Assembly (NCBI GenBank): GCA_016213265.1
Contig: JACRBA010000034.1
Location: 1-32,271, forward strand
Reading direction: 5' to 3'
Source of the DNA: Burkholderiales bacterium
Lineage (GTDB): Bacteria; Pseudomonadota; Gammaproteobacteria; Burkholderiales; Burkholderiaceae_C
DNA: 32,271 nt
Shown here: positions 16,172 to 24,900 of the stretch, piece after piece
Numbering within the stretch: position 1 is the first letter of the stretch
Layout: each line of letters opens with the position of its first letter
The notes under the pieces: model-generated
What the model was told of the DNA's origin: nothing
The model's input: the letters and a program-made list of their open reading frames with translations, nothing else
Database searches by the model: none
Program-made: the position numbers and the translations under genes

Positions 16172-17572
16172 ATGCCATCCAGCGCCCACCTCCGATTCCC
16201 CGACGGTTTCCTCTGGGGCACCGCGACATCCGCCTACCAGATCGAAGGCGCCCACGACCAGGGCGGCCGCGCGCCCAGCATCTGGGACACCTTCGCCCGC
16301 ACGCCGGGCCGCGTGCACAACGGCGACACCGGCGACGTGGCCTGCGACTCCTACCACCGGCTGGAAGAGGATGTCGCGCTGCTGCGCCAGATGGGCGCGC
16401 GCGCCTACCGCTTCTCCATCGCGTGGCCGCGCGTCATGCCGAGCGGTCGCGGCCCGGTGAACCCCGAGGGCATCGCCTACTACCAGCGGCTGGTCACGCT
16501 GCTGCGCGAGGCGGGCATCGCGCCCATGGTCACGCTCTACCACTGGGACCTGCCGCAGGCACTGCACGACGAAGGCGGCTGGGCGGTGCGTGGCACGGCG
16601 CACGCCTTCGCCCAGTTCGCGGCCACGATGTTCGACGCGCTGGGCGACAGCGTGCCCTACTGGTTCACGATCAACGAGCCGTGGTGCGCGTCCATCCTCT
16701 CGCACGCGATCGGCGAACACGCGCCGGGCGAGCAGGACATGCAGCGCGCCATCACGGTGGCGCACCACCTGCTGCTGGCGCACGGCCTGGCCGTGGGCGA
16801 GTTCCGGCGTCGCCGCCCGGGCGGCCTCATCGGCATGGCCCCCAACGTGGACTGGCGCGAGCCCTACTCCCGGCACCCCGACGACATCGCGGCCTGCGAG
16901 CGCGGCCTGGACTGGTTCAACCGCTGGTTCCTCGACCCCGTGTACCACGGCCGCTACCCGGCCGGGATGCAGGCCCGCTACGCCGAGCTGGGCGTGAAGC
17001 CGCCGGTCGAGCCGGGCGACATGCACACCATCGCCCAGGCGCCCGACATCCTGGGCATCAACTACTACAGCGGCAGCTACGCCAAGGCCCCCGCCCAGCC
17101 CCTGCCGCTGGACCCGGCCGCCAGCGCGGCCCGGCAGATGGACGCGCTGCGCAACCTGGACACGGTCGACGTGCCGGGCTTCAAGCAGACCGACATCGGC
17201 TGGGCGATATTCCCGCAGGGCTTCTACGGCGTGCTGCGCTGGCTGCGCGACGAGTACGGCAACCCGCCGCTGTTCATCACCGAGAACGGCGCCTGCGACA
17301 ACACCGGCGTGGGCGCCGACGGCCAGGTGCACGACGCGCTGCGCGTCGAGTACATGCACCGCCACGTGCTGGCCGTGCACCGCGCCCTGCGCGAGGGCTG
17401 CGACATCCGCGGCTACATGGCCTGGTCGCTGATGGACAACTTCGAATGGGCCTTCGGCTACAGCAAGCGCTTCGGCCTGGTGCATGTGGACTTCGACACC
17501 CTGAAGCGCACGCCCAAGGACAGCTTCCACTGGTACCGGCAGCTGATCGCCGATAACGGGTGCCGCCCATGA
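16172..17572 (+). CDS. GH1 beta-glucosidase
   Basis: The 466-residue product is a full-length GH1 (beta/alpha)8-barrel enzyme. The N-terminal signature FPDGFLWGTATSAYQIEGA is present; the acid/base is Glu169 in TINEPW and the nucleophile Glu371 in ITENGA. There is no signal peptide, so it should cleave imported beta-glucosides in the cytoplasm. The frame is open to an ATG at 16097, but that start would put the operator inside the coding region and add 25 residues absent from the family, so ATG 16172 is chosen. It heads a five-gene operon; its stop overlaps the next ATG (ATGA). Confidence 0.95.
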   Translation: MPSSAHLRFPDGFLWGTATSAYQIEGAHDQGGRAPSIWDTFARTPGRVHNGDTGDVACDSYHRLEEDVALLRQMGARAYRFSIAWPRVMPSGRGPVNPEGIAYYQRLVTLLREAGIAPMVTLYHWDLPQALHDEGGWAVRGTAHAFAQFAATMFDALGDSVPYWFTINEPWCASILSHAIGEHAPGEQDMQRAITVAHHLLLAHGLAVGEFRRRRPGGLIGMAPNVDWREPYSRHPDDIAACERGLDWFNRWFLDPVYHGRYPAGMQARYAELGVKPPVEPGDMHTIAQAPDILGINYYSGSYAKAPAQPLPLDPAASAARQMDALRNLDTVDVPGFKQTDIGWAIFPQGFYGVLRWLRDEYGNPPLFITENGACDNTGVGADGQVHDALRVEYMHRHVLAVHRALREGCDIRGYMAWSLMDNFEWAFGYSKRFGLVHVDFDTLKRTPKDSFHWYRQLIADNGCRP

Positions 17573-18906
17573 GCCGGCGCAGCTGGGGCCGCATCGCCCG
17601 CCTGGCCGCGCTGGTGGGCAGCGCACTCGGCATGGGCATCGCCCAGGCCGACACTGCACTCGGCATGGGCATCGCCCAGGCCGACACCGTCGTGCACGTG
17701 CAGCCCGGCGCCACCGGGCCCGCGGTGAACCGGGCCGTGACCGCGGGCTACAACTTCGGCAACTGGATGGCCGTGGCCGAGTGGAAGGACGAGCTGGCCA
17801 AGGTGCCCGCGGGCGCCCTGCGCTTTCCGGGCGGCAACATCGGCGACGAGCAGGACATGGACGCCCCCTCGCTCGACACCTTCCGCGCGCTGCTCACGCT
17901 GGTGCGCGGGCAGCCCGAGCTGATGGTGCAGACGCGGGTGTTCCGCGGCCGCCCCGACCGCCCCGCCGCCAACACGCCCGAGGACGCGGCGCTGGCCGTG
18001 CGCATGGCGCGTGAGCGTGGCCTGTCGGTGCAGGTGTGGGAGATCGGCAACGAGCCCGACCTGTTCAGCGTCACGCGTGGCGACGCCAGCTGGACACCCC
18101 AGCGCTACTGCGAGGTGTTCCGCGCGCAGGCCGCCGCCATCCGGCGCGAAGACCCCACGGCGCTCGTCGCCGGCCCGGCGGTCTCCGGCGCCTTGCCCGG
18201 CGCGGCCAAGTTTCTCGAAGAGTTCGTGGAGGGATGCGGTGACGTGGTGGATGTGCTGACCTGGCACATCTACCCCACCGAAGGGGACGGCACCGAAGAG
18301 TGGGCCCTGTCCACGGTGGCGCAGGTCGACCAGGACATCGCCCGCTACCGGGCGATCTGGTCCGACCCGCGCCGCAACCCGCGCGGCCACACCCGGCCGG
18401 TGCGCCTGGGCGTGACGGAGTTCGGTCTGTCGTGGAAGACCGACCGGCCGCGCTTCCTGGCCGACCAGACCGCCGCGCTGTGGGCCGCCGAGGCGGCGCT
18501 GCGCATGGCCCGGCAGGGCGTGTCGCTGGCGCACTACTTTGCCTACCAGGGCACCGGCTTCCACGGCCTGCTCGACGTGGGCGGCGTGCCGCGGCCCACC
18601 TACTACGGCTTCGGCTTGCTGAGCACGCTGCAGGGTCACTTCGTGCCGGCCACCAGCGGCTCCCCCGCGGTGTGGGCCCACGCGGCCCGCGCCGGCGAGC
18701 GGACGCGCGTGGTGCTGATCAACACGGCCACCACCGCGCAGCCGGTGCGCCTGGACGCGCCGGGCTGGCGCGCCACCGGCGCCCGGGGCTTCGACGCCGC
18801 CACCGTGGAGGCCGAGGCCGCGCTGCTGGAGCTGCCCGTGCGCGACGGCAGCGTCGTGCTGCCCGCCCGCGGCAGGGCGCTGGTCACGCTGGAGATGGCG
18901 CGGTGA
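17569..18906 (+). CDS. Secreted clan GH-A glycosidase (GH39/GH51/GH79-like)
   Basis: The 445-residue product has a signal peptide and then a TIM barrel with clan GH-A markers: RFPGGNIGDEQ near residues 85-95, the acid/base Glu162 in IGNEPD and the nucleophile Glu284 in GVTEFGLS. A C-terminal beta-sandwich follows, as in arabinofuranosidase or glucuronidase relatives. I cannot place it in one family; candidates are GH39, GH44, GH51 and GH79. The end of the signal peptide is duplicated by a 33-bp tandem repeat, giving two consecutive AQADT cleavage-like sites. The ATG overlaps the GH1 stop, and the next ATG overlaps its own stop by one base (TGATG), so the genes are translationally coupled. Confidence 0.82.
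   Translation: MSRRSWGRIARLAALVGSALGMGIAQADTALGMGIAQADTVVHVQPGATGPAVNRAVTAGYNFGNWMAVAEWKDELAKVPAGALRFPGGNIGDEQDMDAPSLDTFRALLTLVRGQPELMVQTRVFRGRPDRPAANTPEDAALAVRMARERGLSVQVWEIGNEPDLFSVTRGDASWTPQRYCEVFRAQAAAIRREDPTALVAGPAVSGALPGAAKFLEEFVEGCGDVVDVLTWHIYPTEGDGTEEWALSTVAQVDQDIARYRAIWSDPRRNPRGHTRPVRLGVTEFGLSWKTDRPRFLADQTAALWAAEAALRMARQGVSLAHYFAYQGTGFHGLLDVGGVPRPTYYGFGLLSTLQGHFVPATSGSPAVWAHAARAGERTRVVLINTATTAQPVRLDAPGWRATGARGFDAATVEAEAALLELPVRDGSVVLPARGRALVTLEMAR
17623..17688 (+). repeat. 33-bp in-frame tandem duplication in signal-peptide region
   Basis: The units 17623-17655 and 17656-17688 are identical except for the last base (T versus C). Each encodes ALGMGIAQADT, so the signal-peptide C-region and cleavage site are present twice. 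The near identity points to a recent event. Confidence 0.97.
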
Positions 18907-19940
18907 TGCCGGCTCGACGCCGCTGGCTGGCCGGCGCCGCCGCCATGGGCTGCGGCTGGCCCATGCTGGCCGCGCGCGCGGCCTCGCCGCTGGATGCGGC
19001 GCTGCTGCTGCCGGTGCTGGCCGATACCGACGAATCGCCCGAGCGCGGCGTGTTCTTCGGCATCTTCCGCGAGGACTCGCTGCCCGACGTGCTGGCCACC
19101 GCCGAGTCCGACCTGCGGCGCCAGCCGGCCGCAGCGATGTGGTTCACCCGCTTCGAATCCGCCTTCCCGGAATCGCAGCTGCGCTTCCTGGCCCAGCGCG
19201 GCACCGCCGCCCAGGTGACCTGGGAGCCCTGGGCAGCGGGCAACCGGCCGGTGCCGCTGGCCGACATCGTGGCCGGCCACTGGGACGCCTACATCGACAG
19301 CTGGGCCACCGCCGCGGCGCGACTGGGCCTGCCCTTCATGCTGCGCTTCGGCCACGAGTTCAACGGCGACTGGTACCCCTGGTGCACCGTGCACAACGGG
19401 CGCGACCCGGCCCTGTACGTGCGCGCCTACCGCCGCGTCGTCGACCGCTTCCGCCAGGCCGGCGCCCACCAGGTGCAGTGGGTCTGGTGCTTCAACAACG
19501 ACAGCGTGCCGGCCGCGGCCTGGAACGACCCGCGCGCCGCCTGGCCCGGCAGCGACTACGTCGACTGGATCGGCATCGATGGCTACAACTTCGGCACCAG
19601 CCGGGATTGGTCACGCTGGATCAGCTTCGAGCATGCGTTCAGTGGCCCCGTTAGCCTCGCCAAGGAGCTAGCGTCCGACAAGCCCGTGGTGATCGCCGAA
19701 ACCGGCTGCTCGGAGACCGGCGGCGACAAGGCCGCCTGGATCGAACGCATGTTCCTCGACCTGGAGGCCATGCCCTCGGTGCGGGCCTTCACCTGGTTCG
19801 ACATCGTCAAGGAAACCAGCTGGTCACTGACCACCAGTGATGCCGCCTGGCTGGCTGCCATCCACGGCCTGCGCCGCCCCACCGTGCGGGGCAACGGCCG
19901 TGCGCTTCTGTCCATCGTTCCCTCGAGGAGACCGCGTTGA
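18906..19940 (+). CDS. Secreted GH26 glycosidase
   Basis: The 344-residue product has an N-terminal export signal with an Arg pair (MPARRRWLAGAAAMG), which could be Sec or Tat, then a GH26 TIM barrel. The acid/base is Glu151 in RFGHEFNGDWYPW, the family hallmark, and the nucleophile is Glu265 in VIAETGCSE. Motifs such as WVWCFNND and YVDWIGIDGYNFG agree with GH26. The family contains beta-mannanases, lichenases and beta-1,3-xylanases; here the surrounding GH16 and GH1 genes favour a beta-glucan, which is inference. The ATG shares one base with the previous stop; the adjacent in-frame GTG at 18903 is possible. Its stop overlaps the TTG start of the next gene. Confidence 0.9.
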   Translation: MPARRRWLAGAAAMGCGWPMLAARAASPLDAALLLPVLADTDESPERGVFFGIFREDSLPDVLATAESDLRRQPAAAMWFTRFESAFPESQLRFLAQRGTAAQVTWEPWAAGNRPVPLADIVAGHWDAYIDSWATAAARLGLPFMLRFGHEFNGDWYPWCTVHNGRDPALYVRAYRRVVDRFRQAGAHQVQWVWCFNNDSVPAAAWNDPRAAWPGSDYVDWIGIDGYNFGTSRDWSRWISFEHAFSGPVSLAKELASDKPVVIAETGCSETGGDKAAWIERMFLDLEAMPSVRAFTWFDIVKETSWSLTTSDAAWLAAIHGLRRPTVRGNGRALLSIVPSRRPR

Positions 19941-20653
19941 CCTCTGTGCCCCTTCCCTTCGCCGCCGTGCGCCTGGCCGCCGTGGTGGCCCTGGCCGCTG
20001 CCGCCGCCGGCTGCAGCACGACGCCCGGCCTGACGGCACCCGCCGCCAAGGCACCGGCCCCCGCCCCCGCGCCGGCCCCCGCGGCCGCCGCAGCCCCCGC
20101 CACACGCACCGACACCGGCACCCTGCCCTTCGCCACGATGAAGGGCGCTCTCACCGAGCAGGGCGGCACGCTCGACCCCTTCGCCTACTCCGAGAAGCCG
20201 GGCGACGCACAGCTGGGCAAGCTCAGCGTGGCCGACGGCGTGGCGCAGGTCACCGGCGTCATCTGGCCGCAGAAGGGCAGCACCTGGGCCGGCGTGGCGC
20301 TGAGCGTGAACGCGGGCGCCGCCGGCAAGACCGTGGACCTCTCCGGCTACAAGTCGGTCACCCTGCAACTGGCCGGCAACCTGCCGAGCCTGCGCCTGCG
20401 CATCATGGGCGCCGACAAGGTCGTGCGCGACAGCGGCTGCTACCCCATCGTCATGCAGCCGGTCACCACCGAGCTGCGCGAGTACACGATCGAGCTCAGC
20501 CGCTTCGCGCCCGAGGGCTACTGCGGCGGCAACGCCCGCAGCATCGCCGCCACCCAGCCCGCCGTGGCCACGGTGGAAGTGGCCGACGCCAAGGTGTCCG
20601 GCGCGCGGCGCGATGTCGCCTTCCGCGTCGGCCGCATCGTCTTCAACCGCTGA
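19937..20653 (+). CDS. Lipoprotein with two-cysteine GYC module (paralogue 2 of locus)
   Basis: The start is TTG in a TTGA overlap with the GH26 stop, with GAGGAG about 7 nt upstream, so a rare start codon is well supported. The 238-residue product has a lipobox AAGC (Cys26), an Ala/Pro repeat spacer (about 34-55), and a beta-rich domain with EKPGD, VDLSGY, GCYP (Cys168), FAPEGYC (Cys196) and a final VGRIVF. Side by side with residues 70-222 of the 8355-9881 product the likeness is strong: DLSGY, GCYPxV and SPEGYCG or APEGYCG. I know no named family for it. An outer-membrane glycan-binding lipoprotein working next to the LamB-type porin is a reasonable inference. Confidence 0.88.
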   Translation: MTSVPLPFAAVRLAAVVALAAAAAGCSTTPGLTAPAAKAPAPAPAPAPAAAAAPATRTDTGTLPFATMKGALTEQGGTLDPFAYSEKPGDAQLGKLSVADGVAQVTGVIWPQKGSTWAGVALSVNAGAAGKTVDLSGYKSVTLQLAGNLPSLRLRIMGADKVVRDSGCYPIVMQPVTTELREYTIELSRFAPEGYCGGNARSIAATQPAVATVEVADAKVSGARRDVAFRVGRIVFNR

Positions 20654-20766
20654 GGCGTCTTCCCCCTGTTTCTTCCCCAGCGCGCGCGCTGAAGAGCCCG
20701 CGGCCATGGGCAGCCGCGTGCGCCGCCACAACTCGCCCGAACCAATCCAACCCTGATGGAGACCTC

Positions 20767-21957
20767 ATGAAGTTCGCTCGCCTTTCCCTGGCCGCGGCCG
20801 CCCTCGCGGCCTGTGGCGCGTCCCACGCCATGGATGTCGATTTCTCCGGCTACATGCGCGCCGGCACCGGCATCAACGCCCGCGGCGGCACGCAAGTCTG
20901 CTTCGGCCTGCCGGGCGCCGACACCAAATGGCGTCTCGGCAACGAGTGCGACTACGTCATCGAGCCCACCCTCACCGCCAAGGTGGCCGAGCACGAGGGC
21001 GCCAGCTGGAAGGTGCGCGTGATGCCCAGCGTCTACCGCGCCTGGGGCCAGAGCGAGAAGGGCACCGACGACCTGACCACGCACTTCGGCCAGGTGTACG
21101 TGTTCGGCGACAAGATCTCGCAGCTGGGCAACGGCACCGCCTGGGCCGGCCGCCGCTTCTACAACCGCCTGCAGACCGGCATCAACGACCAGTTCCTCGA
21201 GAACAATGACGGCGACGGCGCCGGCATCGAGAACGTCGACGTCGGCGTCGGCAAGCTGAGCGTGGCGTTCATGATGAGCGGCCTGCAGGCCGCCAACAAC
21301 AACCGCTACGCGCTGCCGGTGCGGCTCACCAACATCAAGGACCTGCCCAACGGCGAGCTGGCCTTCTACGTGACGCCGTCGGCCCAGCTGAAGACGAAGG
21401 ACCAGAACGACGGCACCGAGCCCGAGAAGCAGGACAGCGGCCTGGCCGTGGGCGTGTACCAGACGCTGACGGGCGTGTTCGGTGGCGACACCCTGGTGGG
21501 CCTGAAGCACGACAAGACCGGCGACGTCACCAACAACCGCCTGGTGCTGCAGCAGGGCGGCATGCTGACCAAGTCGACCCACTACGACCTGCTGGCCGAG
21601 TACCGCGTGAACGAGAACGCTGGCGTGAAGAGCACCTGGACGGCCGTGGGCGGCCGCACCGACACCCACCTGGGTGGCCCCTTCCGCGTGCTGGCGGAGC
21701 TGGGCACCGACATCGTCAAGCCCGAGAACGCGCCCACCCGCCAGATGACCAAGCTGACGCTGGCCGGTGCCATCTCCGCGGGCGCCGACTCGTGGTCGCG
21801 CCCCACGCTGCGCCTGTTCGTCACGCACGCCATGTGGAACGAAGCCACGCGCCAGGTGCTGGGCGACAACTGGGTCAACGGCGAGCGCCTGAAGCAGGTC
21901 TACGGCGACGCCAAGGCCGGCACCTCCATCGGCATCCAGGCCGAAGCCTGGTGGTGA
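20767..21957 (+). CDS. LamB-type (maltoporin family) carbohydrate porin
   Basis: The 396-residue product has a signal peptide cleaved near SHA and a mature start MDVDFSGYMRAG, the usual LamB/ScrY opening strand with a following small cysteine loop (Cys in QVCFGL and NECDY). The sequence is beta-barrel-like throughout, with GRRFYNR typical of maltoporins, and ends in an aromatic residue (AWW), as outer-membrane barrels do. It would let oligosaccharides cross the outer membrane. GGAGA lies 5-6 nt before the ATG. It follows the lipoprotein gene by 113 bp, a gap with a small hairpin (20699-20718) but no operator, and is followed by a terminator-like stem. Confidence 0.94.
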   Translation: MKFARLSLAAAALAACGASHAMDVDFSGYMRAGTGINARGGTQVCFGLPGADTKWRLGNECDYVIEPTLTAKVAEHEGASWKVRVMPSVYRAWGQSEKGTDDLTTHFGQVYVFGDKISQLGNGTAWAGRRFYNRLQTGINDQFLENNDGDGAGIENVDVGVGKLSVAFMMSGLQAANNNRYALPVRLTNIKDLPNGELAFYVTPSAQLKTKDQNDGTEPEKQDSGLAVGVYQTLTGVFGGDTLVGLKHDKTGDVTNNRLVLQQGGMLTKSTHYDLLAEYRVNENAGVKSTWTAVGGRTDTHLGGPFRVLAELGTDIVKPENAPTRQMTKLTLAGAISAGADSWSRPTLRLFVTHAMWNEATRQVLGDNWVNGERLKQVYGDAKAGTSIGIQAEAWW

Positions 21958-21963
21958 CAGGCC

Positions 21964-21987
21964 GGGGCTGAATCGCCAGCCCCCTTT
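21964..21987 (+). terminator. Terminator-like hairpin after porin gene
   Basis: GGGGCTG (21964-21970) and CAGCCCC (21977-21983) form a perfect 7-bp stem with a 6-nt loop, followed by CTTT. The U-tract is short. Position 7 bp after the stop and before a convergent gene supports a terminator. Confidence 0.65.
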
Positions 21988-21991
21988 GGCC

Positions 21992-24900
21992 TCAGCCCGC
22001 GGCGCGCGCGTCCGGCGCGCCGCCGCGGGTGACCCCGCCCTCATCGGCGCCCTGATCGACGCCGTCATCGACCGGCGCCGTGGGCTCCATGCGGCCCACC
22101 GCGTGCAGCAGGCGCACCAGGCGTTCGCTGTGGGCACGCACCTCGCCCCGCCGCTGCGCCGCCTCGTCGGCCAGCCCCTGGCCGTGCAGCTGCAGCAGCG
22201 CCTGCGCCTGCACATGCAGCCCGCGGTGCAGCTCGTCCAGCGCCGCCAGGCCACTGGCCAGCGTCGCATCGCCCGTGTCGGCCCGCACCGCGTGCAGCCA
22301 CGCGCCGAACCGGCAGGCGGTGTGGTCCAGCGGCGGCGGCTCGTGCCGCTCGCCATCCAGGTAGCCGTCCAGCGCCCGCAGCCAGGCGCGGTGGTCCACG
22401 CAGGCGTAGAGGAACGGCAGCGCATCGCCTGACAGTGGCCGCGCCAGGGCCCATGCCTCGGGCGGCCGCCAGGCCGCCACCCACGCCGGCACCTCGGCCG
22501 CCGGCATCGGCCGCGCGATGCCGTAGCCCTGGCCCAGCTCGCAGCCCAGGCGCAGCAGCAGCGTGCCGTGCGACTCGGTCTCCACGCCTTCGGCCACCAC
22601 CTCCTTGCGGAAGGCGCGCGCCAGCCCCTGCACGCCCAGCAGGATGGCCAGGTCGTCGGGGTCGTGCAGCATGTCGCGCACGAAGCTCTGGTCGATCTTG
22701 ATCTCGCGCACCGGCAGGTGCTTCAGGTAGGTGAGCGAGGCGTAGCCGGTGCCGAAGTCGTCGAGCGACACGCCCACGCCCAGCCCCTGGCACGCCGCGA
22801 TCACGCCCGAGACGCCGACGATGTCGGCCAGGGCGCTGGTCTCGAGCACCTCGAGCATGAGCCGGTCAGGCGGCACGTCTGGGTGGGCCCGCAGCATGGC
22901 CTGCAGCTCCGTCACGAAGGCGGGATCCTGCAGGTGCGGCGCCGAGATGTTCACGCTGACCTTGAGCGCCTGGCCCTGCGCGCCCCAGGCCTGCATCTGC
23001 CGCAGCGCGGCGCCGATCACCCAGCGCCCCAGGTCCAGCTCCAGCGGGTGGTGCTCGATGGTCGACAGGAAGGCGTGCGGCCGCAGCAGGCCACGCTCGG
23101 GGTGGCGCCAGCGCAGCAGCGCCTCCATGCCCACCACGGCGCCCGTGCGCATGTTCACCTGCGGCTGGTAGTGCAGCTCGAACTGCCCGGCGACCAGGGC
23201 GCGGCGCATTTCCTCCACCGCCTCGTGCCGGCTGCGCACGTCGCGGTCCAGGGCCGCGTCGAAAACCTGGTAGCGGTTGCGGCCGGCCAGCTTGGCCTGG
23301 TACATGGCCTGGTCGGCCTGGCGCAGCAGCTGGTCGGCCGGCAGCGGCTCGTCCTGGGGGAAGAAGGTGAAGCCGATGCTGCCCGACACCTGCAGCATCT
23401 GCGCACCGTGGGGCACGGGGCCTGCCGTCGCCGCGAGCAGCCGCTGCACCATGGGCAGGCAGTCGTGGTCACGCTCCAGGTCGGTGAGCACGGCCACGAA
23501 CTCGTCGCCGCCCACGCGCGCGATGGTGTCGGACTGGCGCAGCGCGTCGCGCATGCGGCCGGCCAGCGCCACCAGCAGCTCGTCGCCCGCCTGATGGCCG
23601 TACTGGTCGTTGACGGCCTTGAATCCGTCCAGGTCGATCAGCGCCACCACCAGCCGTGTGCCATTGCGCCGCGCGCGGGCCATGGCCTGCTCCAGGCGGT
23701 CAGCCAGCAACACCCGGTTGGGCAGGCCGGTCAGTGGGTCGTAGTGGGCCAGGCGCTCGAGCTGGCGCTGGTGCTCCTTCTGCGGCGTGATGTCGGTGAA
23801 CAGGCCCACGTAGTGCAGCACCCGGCCGTCGGGGGCGCACACGGCCGTGATGGTGAGGCTCTCGGCGTAGTACTCGCCGTTCTTGCGGCGGTTCCACACC
23901 TCGCCGCTCCAGTGGCCGCTGGCCAGCAGCTCGGCCCACATGCGCGCATAGAACTCGGGGCCCTGGCGGCCCGATTGCAGCACCCGCGCGTTGCGGCCCA
24001 CCACGTCTTCGGGCGCGAAGCCCGACAGCTCGCAGAAGGCGCGGTTGACCTCCACGATCACCCCCGCCGGGTCGGTGATGAGGATGCCCTCGCGTGCGCT
24101 GGTGAACACGCTGGCGGCCAGCGACAGGCGGCGCTCGGCCTCGCGCCGCTCGGTGACGTCGTAGCACTGGCCGATGAAGCCGGTGAACCGGCCCTGGCTG
24201 TCGTGGCGCGGCCGGCTGTCCATGTGGAACCAGCGGTACACGCCGTCCGCCCGCCGCAGGCGGAACTCCGTGTGAAACGGCTGGCGCCGGGCCAGGCCGG
24301 CGCGGCAGATGGCCAGGCAGGCCTCGCGCTCGTCGGGGTGCAGCGCCTGCTGCCAGCCCTCGCCCACTTCCTGCCCGAGCGTGCGGCCGGTGAACTGCAG
24401 CCAGGGCTCGTTGAAGTAGTCGGGCCAGCCCTGCACGTCGGACGTCCACAGCAGCGCCGGGCCGCCGTTGGCCAGCTGGCGGAAATGCAGCTCGCTCTCG
24501 TGCAGGCGGGCCTGGGCGCATTCCAGCGCACGGTTGCGGCGCCGCAGCTGCAGCGCGGCGGCGGTGGAGGCGGCGGCCGCGCCGAGGATGAGCAGCACCC
24601 ACACAGGCTGCCAGCGCTCCCACACGTCGCGCAGGCCGAAGGCGGGCTGCTCGTCGAACGGCGGCAGCCCGAGCGAGTGCGCCAGGGCCTCCACCGGCAG
24701 GTAGTCGCCGGGCGGGGCGAAGCCGCCGATGCCCGCGGCGCGTGCCACGGGCGAGTCCTCATCGATCGCGAGCAGGCTGCTGGCGATGCGGCGCACCTGG
24801 CGCGGTGGCACATGGGGCAGCGCCACCACCGCCCACTCCGGGTACAGCCGCGTGGACACGCGGTAGGGAAACTGCGCCGGGTGCTGCGGGTTCAGCACCA

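Noticed and set aside
20699-20718. CGCGGC/GCCGCG hairpin before the porin gene as a terminator splitting the operon
   Set aside because: The stem is 6 bp, no T-run follows and the porin fits the operon; I see no promoter or operator after it.
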